Shown: positions 1 through 13,786, counted from the stretch's first letter. The stretch is DNA of 64,000 bases from Mortierella sp. BCC40632 (GCA_011634665.1 WAEK01000012.1:1407001-1471000), one strand, 5' to 3'. The notes: a model not told the origin generated them from the sequence alone. Translations and numbers: made by a program.

Positions 1-133
1 TACCGCTCGTTCCCCTCACATTGCTGCATCTGGACCACTCTAGAGGTCTCTCTCTCACACACTCTCCTCTTTGTAGAATAACCTACACTCCTCACAGCGA
101 ATAAAACTCTTTCTCTTTCTCTCTCTCCTACTC

Positions 134-183
<50 letters not shown>

Positions 184-325
184 GTCTCTCCATTCCTTCC
201 TAGCACCCTTTACTTTCATTGGTCTCAACACGCCTCTTTCTTTCTTTATATTAATAAATCTATAAAGACTAACGTTTTACCAAGGAGGATCTATTCATCA
301 GCGGAAACTCATACCCTTTCCCACG
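1..325 (+). promoter_or_regulatory. Pyrimidine-rich leader of the aspartic protease gene
   Basis: No coding sequence is seen here. The stretch is strongly C/T-rich and contains an uninterrupted CT microsatellite at about 138-181, ending about 145 bp before the start codon at 326. Similar CT tracts precede several other genes in the window, so they may be a common promoter or 5' UTR element. No clear TATA box was identified. Confidence 0.4.
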
Positions 326-3120
326 ATGAAGTTCTCAATCTGCATTACTGCAGCCATTCTTCTTGTTCTCTCACATACCTCAATCGATGCTGAAGCCAAG
401 GGTCTGATCAAGTAGGATGCAACCTCTTCAAACGAGAGAGAGAAAGAGAGAGAGAGATGTGTCTACAAACTCTGTTTTCCCTGTGTCTCTGACTCTCCCT
501 CTTCTCTTTCCCCATCCTTTTTCTTTTCCCTCTTCAAAAGGATCCCAATCGAAAAGGTGACTCCAGTCATCGACAGTACAACAACCCATTCATCACACAA
601 GAGCAAAGGTCGACGATCGTCCACATTGGGTCGATGGTCGTATGCGCTTCACAAGTATGGTTTCTCGATCGAGTCTACAGGATTTGCTCATACAAAGACC
701 AAAGGTACTGGTCGAGGAGGTCGTCATGGTCGAAATGGAGGGCCTGGAGGAAGAGGGCGGTTGGTGAACCTAGAAGGATCTAAGCCTGGTCCTAGTGCAG
801 GAACTGCTCAAGTACCTCTTGTCAACCATGACTTTGATCGCGAGGTAAGGGCCTTCTTTTACTTTTACTTTATTTCTTATATTAGATTTTTTTTTTTTTT
901 TTTGACTGCCAGTTGTAGAGGTAACTGACAGTTCTCTCTCTCTTACTTGGGCGGAGGGGTAAACAGTACTTTGGCTTGGTTCAAGTAGGCGAACCACCTC
1001 GGACGTTCAAGATCGACTTTGATACGGGTTCGTCCCGGTTTGTCCTTTCTTCCAAAGGATGTGCCGAATGCTCGGGTACGACGCGGTTTGATCCCGAGGC
1101 GTCCAAGACATTCGAGTATCTCTATGACAATCCGACGATCTCTTCCGTTCAAGGAGTCCGACCCGCATGGCCCCCTATCTCAAGCAGTAATAGCAGTGAT
1201 ACTGGTGGCCCTTCTACACAGCTGCAGCAGCAGCAACGGCCCTTGCAGCCCAAGGAGTGGCATATCACCTACGGTGACTTTACTCATGCAGAGGGATATC
1301 TGGGAAGCGATCAGGTCATTATCGGAGGCAACGTTGACAACAACAGCAGCAATGAAACTTCGGCTAACCAAACTGATAGCAATACGGGTCCCTCCGGAGA
1401 AAAGGAAAAGACCGTCGGCGGCAACAATGGCAGTGACAGCGGCCTTGGGGATCTCAACAGCGGTCGATTAATAGTTCAAAGACAGCAATTGGCGCTGGTG
1501 ACAAGCGAGAGCGCCAATTTCGACGATACCATCGACGGCATCATGGGCTTGGCCTTTGGTGCCCTCTCTTCACCTGTCTCCTCCACGTTCCCTCGACCCG
1601 GCACGAGCAGTAGTGATAAGGGTAAGAGTGACGCTCCCTTCAAGTCCCAGACGGTGTTCGAAAGCATGATGGAGCAAGGTCTAGTGGACAAGGGAATATT
1701 TTCCGTTTACTTGACAAAACAGCCCAGGGGTCCCCATGGTATATACCTCAACAAGCCATTGTCGGGACCTGATACGACTACAGGGGGTAATGATAACAGT
1801 AACAACGGCGGAAACAGCCGGGCGGTCGTCGATAGTGCCGGCGGAGAAGTCATTTTTGGTGGAATGGATCTTTCGAGGATTGAGGATGGATACGAGCTCA
1901 CGTACACGCCTGTAACTAAGCCCAAGTACTGGCAGATCAATGTCGAGAATATCTTTGTCAATGGGCGTGCTGTCTCGCTCTCTAACGGACCATCCTACTC
2001 TTCTGCCTGGGCCATGTCCCTCGCCTCGGATGTCACTGCAGCCCGACATGCATTCCAAAAGAACAAGAGTGCAACCGTTGATCGGGAGGATCGCCTGTAT
2101 GAGCACCGTCGCGTTCGTCATCGGAATCGACAACAACAGCAACAACAGCAACGACAACAGCAACGCCCACTCAATTTTGCGGCCATTATGGACACTGGTA
2201 CGACCCTCATGATTATGCCGCAGCGATTGGCTGCAGCTGTTCATGCACTCATTCCAGGCGCGAGACGATCAAGTTATGCATGGGTTGTACCCTGCGATCT
2301 AGGCGACATGGAGTCGTCATCGCCCTGGCTCGATCTCGAGATTGAAGGAAAGCGCTTCTCGATTCCATTCCAAGACCTTGTTCGCGAGCCTGCTTTCAGA
2401 GGCTGGTGGGACATGGCTACCAGTCCTGATGAGGATCGACGTGGAGAGGTCAACAACTTGGGTAATGATCCAGAACCTGCACGCTACGAAATCACAGAAG
2501 AAGAGTTGGGGACTGTCTCTGAACAACAAAAGCAGCGCAGTAGCCATGGTCATTCGTCTTCACCAACACGACTCTACAAGGCTCGACCACACCATCACAA
2601 AGGGTTGACAGGTGGGATGGATGATGAGGCGACGGGCGAAGGAGAGACGCAGATGTGTTTTTCGGGTATTCAGTCAGGAGGATCCAACTTTATGATCATT
2701 GGCGATGTCTTTATCAAGAACAACTATGTTGTCTTTGATCAGGAGAATCGTCGTGTCGGTATTGCACCTCTCAAGGGCACCAAGCCTGCTGCTCCAGAGC
2801 AAGCTCCTGTCAAAGCGGAAAATTTGGCATACAAGGAGGAGAAGGGCAATAGTAAAGACGACTCCAAAAACGACCAAGGCAATAACAATAGTCAAGGAGT
2901 GGACGACGAGGAGTCGTCGGCAAGTCTGAACTTTGAAGAGTATGGAGAGGAAGAGGAGACATCGGCAAGTCTGATCTTGAGAGAAAATGGAGAGGAAAGC
3001 GGAACGCCCAGTATGATCAGGATCCAACAGCAGATGCCTCAGAGAACACCCGAGATGACCACCGGATGGGAGTTGCCGGATGGACCGACTCGAGACACGC
3101 CCATGGGACTAGGAGCTTGA
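326..3120 (+). CDS. Secreted pepsin-type aspartic protease (family A1) with long inserts
   Basis: Three exons: 326-411, 541-844 and 967-3120, giving 847 residues. Intron phases match, and the third exon begins exactly at the family motif with Tyr-Phe-Gly. A hydrophobic signal peptide (about residues 1-24) is followed by a basic propeptide-like region. The first catalytic motif DTGS lies at Asp149 and the second, DTGT, at Asp539; a flap-like Thr-Tyr-Gly-Asp occurs between them. In ordinary pepsins the two aspartates are roughly 180-200 residues apart, so the near-390 gap reflects Asn/Ser/Gly-rich inserts and a Gln/Arg run just before the second motif. The tail is acidic and low-complexity; I see no obvious C-terminal transmembrane or GPI signal. 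The protein should act in the secretory pathway, wall or medium. The protease identity is secure; the substrate is unknown. Confidence 0.9.
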
Positions 3121-4263
3121 AGAGTTGACCAAGCAGCTTTATTGGAAGATACAATAAAAAAAGATGATACCGCATCCTCCTCCTCCTTCCCTCCTCTTCC
3201 CAATCCTTCTTTGTGTATCGCTTTGGATGACAAATCTTTGATACTGGATGTCTACTACAACACGCTCCTGGACACGAGTGCTCTTTGCAGGAATAGGTTT
3301 GTTTGCATTATCCAAGAGGAGAAAATTGAGCAGGTTACTTGATAAAATTGGGCTACGACGCTATCGCACAATCTATTTTTTTTTTCCTCCCTGTCGATAA
3401 AGGACAGTAGGTCTTACGCAAACAAAGATATGTGGGAGGAACAAAGAAGAGAGAAGGATCGAGAAATGACTCTTATTGACAAGAGAGGAAAGGAGCATTT
3501 AGGAGTCGGACTCAATTTTACCGGGTTTCTAGCCATTGAAAAGTCTCCGCCCGAAAAAAAATTACACTGGGTTCAAGGAGAGAAAAACTGGAAAGGTCGC
3601 GGAAAAAGAGACGAGTTCCTAAATACTGTGCTTTCTGTCCAGAAGCACCAGAACGATTACTAAAAGATTCCAAAGCTGGGGTACCTCCCTTCTAAACTCC
3701 GGCTAGAGCCGTCGTCCTCTAAGGCTGGGTTGGATCCCGTACCCTGGTCAAGGTATCAAAAACCCACGCTTCCATTTGAGGTCCAGACAACAGGGTTGTA
3801 CGTGATGGCAGAAGGGCGGCAGACGGCCTTGTCGCTCTCTCATTCTCACTCTATCTCACTCTATCCCACTCTATCTCTCAGGGCTGAAGAACGACGACAA
3901 AAACAATTGAACAGCAGCGGCAGCAGAATCAGCAAACAGCAAAGCCGTGATTTTTTTTTGCCTTCTGGGCAGTGCCTCTCCAAAACGAAACCGTCCATAA
4001 AAGGATCCTCGACCTCTCTCTCATTTCTTTCTTTTCTCTCTCTTTTTTTTTTCACTTCTTCACTGTCGCTTCCACCTTCACCTCCTTGAGCTCGTTCTCT
4101 ACTCTACTCTACTCTACCCCCCGACACTAGGCGCGCAGCTTCTATTCCTTGCTACTGTCTGATCGTATCTGGGATCTCATCGCCTCCTTGACCTTATTCC
4201 GCCTCCTCTCACACATACTTTTTTTCTCCCCTATATAAAAAAGAAAAAAAAGTCAAATCCATT
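3121..4263. other. Intergenic region between protease and threonine dehydrogenase genes
   Basis: Short open stretches occur but none has protein-like composition. The last 400 bases are C/T-rich and form the likely promoter of the downstream gene. A short inverted repeat, with ggtacc-like arms near 3680 and 3737, was examined and does not fold convincingly as a tRNA. Confidence 0.4.
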
Positions 4264-6660
4264 ATGCTTCGGACATCTACCACCTTCACCTCGGCGTTGG
4301 CTGCTGCTGCCAGGACACAATACCGACTCTCAGTAACAACCACCACAATGGGTCATCAAGGTCGTTTCTTGCCCGTCTCTCGATTCAGTCGAATGATTTC
4401 TACCACGCCTCGAGTTTCGGTTGCTTCCCCTACAGCCCCTGCTGCTGCTGCCACACCCTCGCCCCCAATGGCCAAGTCCTTCAAGTCAGATGTTGTTGGA
4501 GCTGCCTCGAATGCGCCTCGGCACCCCAGAGTTCTGGTTACTGGTAAGAAAGGAAAAGAAAAGAAAAGAAAAGAAAAGAAAAGGTCCGGGAAAGGAGCTC
4601 AAATATGAAAACAATTGGTTTTCTACTGCTGTTGTTGGGAAAAAAGGGGGGAGGTTGGGGAAAAAAAAAACGACGACGACGACGACGAACAGCGTACCGT
4701 GTCCACCAAACATGGACTAGTTCTTTTTTTTCTTTTTCTCCACAAAAAAAAAGGACCGTTGGGGGAAGAGTCGCCGAGTTGGATACACTTTTTCTTAAAA
4801 AAAAACTAAACCCTCTCTGTGTCCTGCTCTCTTCCTTCCTTCCTCTTCTTCTCTACTTAGGTTCGCTGGGCCAGCTTGGATCCGGATTGGTCAAGGAGCT
4901 TCGGTAAGGTGACCCCATCCAGCTTGGATCTCTCTCTCTCTCTCTCTCCTCTTTCTCCGTATCTCCGAGGGAGACTGAGGAAAGGAGGAGAATTTTGAGA
5001 GAGAAAAAAAATGGGCTATAATATTGCCAACCATGTGGGAAGAAGAAGGAAGGAAGGAGGAAGAGGAGAGAGCGTGGGGAGATTGCTTCTTTTGGGATTT
5101 GTGTAGCCCAGCTGTTTACAGGAGGAAGAAGAGGAGGAGGAGGAAAGGGGGGGAATGGTCCGGCGCAGCAGCACGCAACGCAACGCAACATTTTTTGTTT
5201 TTGTTTTTGCTGTTGTATGTTTGGACATGTCTGTCCTGTGGAGCTGACAATGCATCCTTGCTGTGTGTGTGTGGCCCTGTGTGTGTGGCCCTTGTGGTTG
5301 CCACCGGAGAAGTCGTTCCCGGGCCAACGTAACCAGGCTTTTTTTGAACTCATTTTGCGGTCTTTTCTGGAGAGAGAGAGAGAGAGATTTTTGTTGTTGT
5401 TATTATTGGAGATGAGGTCTTGTGAGAGTTGAGGGAGGCTGAAAGCCTTTCTCTCTCTCTCTCTTTTGGTCTTGACCTAACCTGACCTTGTCCTGACCTG
5501 ACCCAGCCCGACCCCCCCTCTCTTCTTCCCCTTCCAAGGACTGACTGTGCAGAAAAAAAAAAAAAAAAAAGAGGCGAAGGGAGAGGGAGGAGGGTAGGGC
5601 GTGGCAAACTTGACCGGCAAAAGAAAAAAAAAAGAAAAAAAAGACCGATCGAATGATTCCATCGGCTCCTTGCATGCACGTTTGTATTTCTCTTTTTCTT
5701 TTCTCTTTTTGTCCTCGAAAGCACAAAAAAAAAAACTAATTGGTGGTGCAGAAAAGATGAAAAGAGAGACGTTCTGGACACGACAATGTAGTTTTCGGTA
5801 TTATTTTTGTGGTCCGCTGTTTCTTCCCACACTCCATCCCTGTGGGCTCAAATGCGAGCAAGCGAGAAAGAGTGAAAGGAGAAAGAGAGAAAGAAAAAGA
5901 AAGAGAGAGAGCGCGCGCGCAGAAATGAAGCGTTGGGTTTTTGTGGGTGGGTGGGGGGGCTGGTGTCTGTGGACAAAACCCTTTGCATGCCACACACACA
6001 CACATACACAACTACAACAGTTTTTTTTCTTTTCTTTTTCAAACACCGGTCATGGGCGTTTGGTCGGATTGCTCTATTCTGCCAGTGAGCAAGAAGGGCG
6101 GGTAAAAAGGAAAAGGAAAAAGAGAAGTGAGAACCCATTTACCCTCTGACTGTTCAGACAAGACATTCGCTGGGGAGAGAGGGAGAGAGAGAGAAGTAGA
6201 ACAGAAGAAATGACCACGGCGGGAAAGAGATTCTTGGGGGAGAGAGGAAAAAAGCAAGTGGGCAGGATAGAGGAAAAGAAATATCCAGAGTAGCGCAGGA
6301 AGGCCAAGGAGTGATTGTGCCTGCGCTTTCCCCCTCTCCCCAACCCCACCAAGAGGACAACTTGCCTGACTTGACCAACTGACCAACCCGTTTTCTATTT
6401 GCTCCCCAAAAAAACAAAAATCTTTATATAATTAGCCGTATGTATGGCAGTGAAAATGTCGTTGCATCGGATATTCGCAAGGCTCCTGATGAGTTTACTG
6501 CTGCTGGTCCCTTTGTCTATGCCGATGTCATGAACTACCCCATGCTCGAGAGGATCGTCGTTGACTGGCGTATCGGTAAGGACTTTTTTTTTTTTTTGCT
6601 TCTTTTGTTTCTCTTCCTCCCATTTTGAGGACGCATTTCGGAGATGCTCCAACACTAGCA

Positions 6661-6701
<41 letters not shown>

Positions 6702-8461
6702 ACCAATGCAAGACTAGGTCGGAGCAGGAAGCAAAGGAAAGGAGATTGGGCACTCTAGATCCTTAGCCCATGTTGGTCCGAGGTGGCATCATCTTAGGAT
6801 CTATTGTGCTAAAAACAGCAACAACAACAACAACAACAACAACATCCTCTTCCATAACACTGTCCCAGCGTCCATCAACAATGACCACATGAGAGTTTGA
6901 CAGAAAAGCAAGAAACGCTTGACATTGGGCGAGAGCAAAAGGGAGAATTGAGAAAAAGAGAGAGAGAGAGAGGGCAGGAGGAAAACCTTTTCTGTTTGTT
7001 TCGGTCTTCCTGGGAATTTTTTTTTCCCATCGTTTGGAGACTGCATGGAAGTTTGTCCGTGGCTGCTGCTGCGGGGTCCAGGGTCAACGCCCAGAGCGAA
7101 ATCGCTACTTGAAAAAAAAAAAAAAAAAAAGAGAGAGAGATGGGAGTTTTGACCCTGGCGGCTGGTTCAAGGTCAAAGTTCAATCTCCACAGAGATCCTG
7201 TCTCTGCTTCGTTGCATTATTAGACCATCCTTTCCTCCAAACAAAACCACGGGTTAGGCATAGGCCAACTCTAATAGGTCATGCACGCACGCACCCTCTC
7301 ACCTCCTTCCTCTCTTTGCCTTTGATGTGGCAATGTGCATCCTCTTTTCCCACGACACAAAAGTGAAAAAAAGAGTAGAAACATACTCCTCTTGAGGTAC
7401 AATAACTTCACACAAGAACTAACAACGGTTCTCCATATTTTTTTTCTTTAACTCGTTATAGACTGGATCGTTCATTACTCGGCATTGCTTTCGGCCGTTG
7501 CAGAAAAGAACCCAGCCCTTGCATTGAGTGTCAACATGACTGGATTCCAGAATGTACTCGAGTTGGCTAAAGTTCACCGATTGAGATTGTACTCTCCTTC
7601 GACCATTGGCGCCTTTGGACCTTCGACTCCCAAGGATGAGACCCCTGACCTGACCATCATGAGACCTAACACCATCTATGGTATCACCAAACTGCACATG
7701 GAACTCTTGGGCGAGGTAAATCTCTCCGCATTGCAGATGTCTCTCCACCGGGGATTTTTTTTCTTCTCTCTCTCGCACACACTTCCATTGTGACTGATGA
7801 CGACGAGGGGGAGAGATGCGCCCAGAATTCCTCTCTTCATGTCATCTCTTATTCTATGGGACACAGACACTAATCAATTTGTTCCGCATCTTTTCACCAC
7901 ATCTTTTTTATTTGTAATACACAGTACTATCGCGAAAAGTTTGGAGTCGACTTTAGATCCGCACGGTATCCCGGTATTCTCAGCGCCGATTCCCCCCCAG
8001 GTGGTGGTACGACCGATTATGCTGTCGACATTTTCCATCATGCAGTTCGTCATGGCCACTATGACTGTTTCTTGTCCAAGGACACGAGATTGCCCATGAT
8101 GTACCTCAGTGACTGTATCAAGGGTACAGTGGATCACCTTGTCTATCCAACCCCTTTGCCTCAATCTGTTTATAACCTGGCAGCAGTTTCGTTTACTCCT
8201 CAAGAGTTGGCGACCGAGATTCAAAAGTATTTGCCTCATTTTACGATTTCATATCCGGATGAGGACAAGCCCGATTTCCGCCAGGCAATTGCCAACTCAT
8301 GGCCTGGTTCCTTGGATGATTCGATGGCAAGGCGTGATTTTGGTTGGAAGGAAGAGTTTGGTATGGAAAAGATGGTTCAAGAGATGTTGACCAAGATTCA
8401 GGCTCAAGTGGAGGCTGAAAAGAAGGCCACCGAGGCTGCGGAGGCTGCTGTGGCTCTTTAA
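4264..8461 (+). CDS. L-threonine 3-dehydrogenase, mitochondrial (SDR/epimerase type)
   Basis: Oxidises L-threonine to 2-amino-3-ketobutyrate with NAD+, the first step of threonine breakdown to glycine and acetyl-CoA. Five exons: 4264-4543, 4861-4903, 6436-6575, 7462-7715 and 7925-8461 (417 residues), all phase-consistent. The first ~80 residues are rich in Ser/Thr/Ala/Arg with almost no acids, as expected of a mitochondrial presequence. The Rossmann glycine motif [10 protein letters not shown] spans the exon 1-2 junction. Catalytic Tyr and Lys appear in YGITK, and an RYPG motif follows in exon 5. The C-terminal tail is Ala/Glu/Lys-rich. The length after the presequence fits the short-chain TDH family. 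The second intron, 1,532 bp, is unusually long for a fungus. Confidence 0.92.
4904..6435 (+). other. 1.5-kb intron of the threonine dehydrogenase gene
   Basis: Starts GTAAGG and ends TTAG. Splicing it out joins the codon pieces cg and c into one Arg and restores the conserved sequence around MYGSENVV. It is filled with GA and CT microsatellites, A18 and T-rich runs, a GT/CA-rich patch near 5260-5300 and another near 5991-6010. I see no coding exon or small RNA inside. Confidence 0.7.
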
Positions 8462-9246
8462 ATGAAAAGAGAGAGAGAAAAAAAAAGGTGGAATAAGTTT
8501 TTTTTTATGATATCCCTCCTCCTCCCTTTTCCTTTTTGCTTTTCTTGTAGAGCCTCTTTTTTTATTATTTCTTTGCATTTTTTTTTCTTCTTTCTCAATC
8601 TTCTTCATCCCTCACCCCCCCCCCACCTGTAACACATACTTGGGTGCTCTATTAGCTTTTGAGGGCATTACCATTCGGGGGAGTCTCTTCATTCTCCACA
8701 CTAATAAAGCGCTTGCAACATCACATCATCGTAGCCTATCCTATGGAAGGGAAAGAGAGAGAGAAAGAGAGAGAGAGATAGAACGAAAAAAAAAAAAAAG
8801 GGAATTGGGTGTGCAATAAGAGAAAGCGGAATCGTCGCAGTGAGAGGAGATCGACGGATTGATCGTCAGACGGGAGAAGAGAGAGAGAGAGAGAGAAGAG
8901 TGGAAGGGGCGGGGGCAGTGGAATGCAATACGATTTCTCTGTGCGACTCTGGGCTATTCCTGGCGAGTGAGAGAGAAGAGAGAAAGCACTGGGCTCCTCT
9001 CTCTCCACGCCTCGCTTTGAATTCTCATCATCATTTCTCTCTTTCTCTCTTTCTCTCTTTCTCTCTTTCTCTTTTTACCTTCTCCAGGCCGCAATCCACC
9101 ATTTCTCCGTGGTATTAGCAGGACAACTTGTTCAATCAGCCCTCTCATCTATTCATCGGGCTTTCATCACTCATCCATCCAACCAAACACCAGCCAGGAT
9201 CACCTAGACACAGACTCTCTATACACACAGACACACACACACGACC
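8462..9246. other. Intergenic region with simple repeats
   Basis: This contains the 3' flank of the threonine dehydrogenase gene, with an aataaa at about 8702, then GA-rich and TTTCTC repeats, then a CA-rich leader ending at the start codon of the TM9 gene. No gene is visible. Confidence 0.4.
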
Positions 9247-10390
9247 ATGAAGTCACGGTTCACCGCTCTCGCCAGGGCCGCGGTCATCGCCCTTGCCCTG
9301 GCAGCGTCTTCCACGACAGCATTCTACCTCCCAGGAGTCGCCCCGCGTGAGTACCAGTCATCGGATCAGGTCCCGTTGATGGTCAATGCATTGACACCTC
9401 GATCCGACACGGAACTCAAGTCGGTCATTCCCTTTGATTATTATGATCCCATGTTCCATTTCTGTAAGCCGCCCAATGGTCCTGTAGCCCAGGCTGAATC
9501 GTTGGGTAGTATTCTCTTTGGTGACCGCATCTGGAACTCGCCCTTCAAGGTAAAGAAGAAAAAAGAAGAAAAGGCGACTTATTGATTCATTCGCTTGATT
9601 TGATGTTGATGATGACAATGATGAACAAAAAGAAGACTAGGTTTGTCGGGACGAGTTTTTTCCTTTCTTCGAACCTCTTCCTTCTCTGTTGGGAATACCT
9701 CACCCTAAATCCACATGGAAACGACCTTTCCTTCTCATCTCTTTAGATCCACATGCTCCGCCCACTGGAGTGCCAGGAGCTGTGCAAGTCCGAGGTACCT
9801 GCCCAGGATGCCAAATTCATCAACAACAGGATCAAGGAAAACTACGCGATCAACTGGCTTGTCGACGGTCTGCCCGTCGGACACGTCCGGAACACTGTCA
9901 CCCCCAGTGGTGATCAACAAAAGATGTACTCGATCGGTTTCCCACTTGGCGCTGTCACAGGCAAGGAGGTGCCCATGCTCAACAACCATTATGAGATCGA
10001 GATCGACTATCACCATAACGAGCAAAAGGATACCTTGCGTGTTGTTGGTATCACTGTCGAGCCTTTTAGGTAAAATAGTGAAAGGGGGGGATGTACCTCT
10101 CTTTCTTTTCTTGCTTGTTTGCTTTCTCTCTATGCATGCAACGTGTCACTCTATGCTAGGATTACAAAAACTAAAACAAGACCCCCCCCCTCTCCCCCTC
10201 TCCTCCTCTCTCACACACATAGTATTGAAATTGCAGAGACAGGCAAGGCACTCTGCGGCACTAAGGAGTCAGACCAGACTGTGGGCGTGACCCTCTCTGA
10301 GAAAGAAACAACCTTAGTAACCTACACTTATTCTGTCAAGTGGAACGTAAGTTGCCTATCAATCTCTTCGAGGATACTCTACCGCACCAA

Positions 10391-10438
<48 letters not shown>

Positions 10439-11817
10439 TTTTTTCTTGGCCAGACCTCAAAGCATCAATTTCTAACCTTCTTTTCCCCTCTATATTTTAT
10501 CTCCTTCTTTCCTGGACCTCTTTCCTTTTTTGTAGGAGGTTGCCACAGCATGGGCAACTCGTTGGGACAAGTACCTGCTTGTGGGTGAGCCCCGTATTCA
10601 CTGGTTCTCCCTTGTCAACTCGATCATCATTGTCCTCTTCTTGACTGGCATGGTCGCCATGATTCTCCTCCGTGCCTTGCACAAGGACATTTCACGTTAC
10701 AACCAACAGGAAGCTCAGGAGGATATTCAGGAAGATTTCGGATGGAAATTGGTCCATGGAGATGTATTCCGATCCCCTCCTTATCCCATGTTGCTTTCGA
10801 TTTTGCTTGGCAATGGTACTCAGATGTTCTTGATGGGTTCGGTGACCATTGTCTTTGCGGCACTTGGATTCTTGTCTCCTTCGAACCGAGGTTCTTTGGC
10901 GACGGTGATGATTGTCTTTTACATGTTCTTTGCGGTCGTGGCTGGGTTTGTCTCGGCTAGACTCTACAAGATGTTTGGTGGTGAGGCCTGGAAGCGCAAC
11001 GTTGTCGGCACTGCCTTCTTGTTCCCCTCGTAAGTTTCTTTTCTCTCTCTCTCTCTCTCTCTCTCTTTCTGATACCTTGATAGAAACTATTTGCTAATTT
11101 TGCTTCCCATCCTCCGTCTCGTCAATCTCTTCTTTCTCTCTTTCTTCATCTAGGATCATCTTTGGCACTTTTATTGCCCTCAACTTTTTCTTGATTGGCG
11201 CAAAGTCTTCGGGAGCAGTTCCCTTTGGTACTATTTTCGGTTTGATGGCTCTTTGGTTCATGGTCTCGACCCCTCTGTCCGTTGCAGGATCCTATTTCGG
11301 TTTCCAACGACCCAAGATCGAGTCTCCCGTCCGAGCCAACCAAATCCCTCGACAGATTCCGGATCAACCTTTCTATCTTCGAACGATCCCCTCGATGATG
11401 ATTGGAGGTATCTTGCCCTTTGGCGCCATCTTTATCGAGTTGTATTTCATCATGAACTCGATTTGGTTCCACAAGATTTATTATGTCTTTGGGTTCTTGT
11501 TCTTGGTCTTTGGTATTTTGATCATGACCTGTGCGGAGGTGACGATCTTGATGTGTTATTTCCATCTGTGTGCAGAGAATTATCATTGGTGGTGGAGAGC
11601 CTTCTTTACGTCGGGAGCATCGGCGATTTATATTTTCTTGTATAGCATCATGTATTATTTCACGACGCTTCAGATCAAGTCGTTCACCTCCGTGGTTCTT
11701 TACTTTGGTTGGACGGCGGTGATGAGTTTTATGTTCTGGGTACTCTCGGGTGCGATTGGTTTCTTTGCCACGTTCTTGTTTGTTCGCAAGATTTATGGAA
11801 GCATCAAGATTGACTAG
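9247..11817 (+). CDS. Transmembrane 9 superfamily protein (EMP70/nonaspanin)
   Basis: Five exons: 9247-9549, 9747-10069, 10223-10346, 10536-11029 and 11154-11817, total 635 residues, the usual family length. It begins with a cleavable signal peptide followed by [11 protein letters not shown], typical of nonaspanins. A luminal domain of roughly 250 residues is followed by nine hydrophobic segments. The C-terminus is KIYGSIKID; in characterised TM9 proteins this Lys-x-Asp ending binds COPI and holds the protein in the Golgi. Family roles are endosome/Golgi sorting, adhesion and metal homeostasis. The gene is convergent with the kinase gene downstream, 227 bp away. Start, splice sites and ending all agree with the family. 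Confidence 0.93.
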
Positions 11818-12044
11818 ACAGTCTTGTTTTTATCTATTTTTTTTTTTTTTTTTTTTTCCTGTTTTCTTTCAGAGGAAGAGGATGATGATTTAATAATAAA
11901 CGAGTTTCTCTATTGTTCAGGGGGGAAAAGGAGAAGAAAGAAAAAAATGAAAAATGAAAAATGGCAATGCTCTTTTATGGGATGACTATGACTATGACTT
12001 TTTGTTTTGTTTTTTGTTTTGTAAAAATGCTGGTGGTTTTTTTT

Positions 12045-13701
12045 TTACACTCCACGTCCATGGTCCATACCACGTCGGTCGTCAACTCGGGATTCGTCAT
12101 ATCGACTCGTAATCTCTTGAAACATCTTTTTACACTCGACTCGTGCTCCCAACTTGGAACACAACAAGAACGCTCCCGCCATCTTGCGATGCATCGAATA
12201 TGTCTCATCAGGAGGGGGCGTCAATCGGTATCGAAGCATGGTCGGGATCTGATCCTTGACTCGCTCTGTAATCGTCTGATACTTGAAATCATACACATCC
12301 GGTGCAGAGGGTTGGAATGGCTCTGCCAAGGTCAACAACGACTTGATATGAGCATCCTCCATCACCGCCGTCTCCTCTCCCGTCAGGAACCCAAGCTCAC
12401 GTGAATACTTCAAACAGGCCTCTCGGTCCCCTGCTGCTCCAGCCAAAAGTGTGTTCAGGTACAATGTCGTGAACCGTCGATCAAATCCACGAGTCGCTCC
12501 AAAATCCAAAAGTTCCAGCTTGGTCGTCCGAGGGTTATACAGGAAATTGGTCCAGTTGGGATCCGTCTGCATGTATTGGAAATCAAACAGCTCCCGAAGA
12601 CAGAGACTCATAATCGAGGTACCAATCCGGTCCCGAGCCGCCTGATCCTGATATTGCATTGCCTTTTGCATGGACTCGCCTTGCATCCATTCCATCGTGA
12701 GGACCATCGGACCCGATGCTTCCCGAACCACACGCGGGACATCAAATACTGGATCATTCTTGAGCAATCGACCAAACTCTTCGATACAATCTGCCTCACG
12801 TAAATAGTCTGTTTCCCAAGCCAACTCTCGTTGAGCAACCTTGATGGTATTGTCAAGGTACATGCCTCGAGGCAGGATGCTGGACATGAGGACCAAGGTC
12901 TTGAGGTTGGCCAGGTCAGAGTCGATCGAGGCTGCGACCCCAGGGTATTGGACCTTGACAGCAACCGGCAAACCAGTAGCTCGATGGGTTGCACGATGCA
13001 CTTGGCCGATAGAGGCGGCTGCCATGGGTATCATATTGAACTCTGTAAACTCGGATTCCCAATTTGAGCCCATGGTCTGGCTCATGACTTTCTAGAGGAG
13101 GGATCATTGGGAGGGGAGAGTTTGGATATCTGTGTTAGCTAGAGTTGAACATTTGTCTAAAAAAAGGATGACGGGGTGGGGGTTTCCCATTGTTTGTTTG
13201 TTTGTTTGTCTTACTCTCATCTGCTTTTCGGGCATAAAGTTGGCCGAGTTTTGAACACGCAACAAGACTTCTTCCAGCTCTGGTGGTAGCATCTTGTTAT
13301 CTAAGAATATTTTGTTTTTGATTTTTCGGGCCCTCCAATGTCATCAGAACACAACTCTTGACCCCTTCTATGATTCAAGGATTCTCAACCCCCTCCCCCC
13401 TTCCTCCGGATTCAGCACAAAAAGCAACATATATACGACATACCTTGAATACTCAACATCTGTCCAAGCTTCAAGGCTGCACCTCGCATCCGGGTCAATT
13501 TGCTGACAAGACGATCCATATTGGCGGGTGTTAGCATTAGAGGTGCCTCGCCAGTGGTCGTGCCACGGCCTACTGATCGTCGAACCGTCTCTGTCAATGC
13601 TCCTACTCCAAGTGAAGCCGCAAGTCCTACAATAAATAGATAAAAGAAAAGCAGCGGTTATTAAATGCGGAGCAAATCTGTTTCTCCTTTTTTTCTTTCT
13701 T

Positions 13702-13786
<85 letters not shown>

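Noticed and set aside
3670..3745. Possible tRNA: ggtacc-type ends and a gggttggatcccg stretch resembling a T-arm
   Set aside because: No A-box or D-arm fits on either strand and the T-loop length is wrong; only a short inverted repeat remains.
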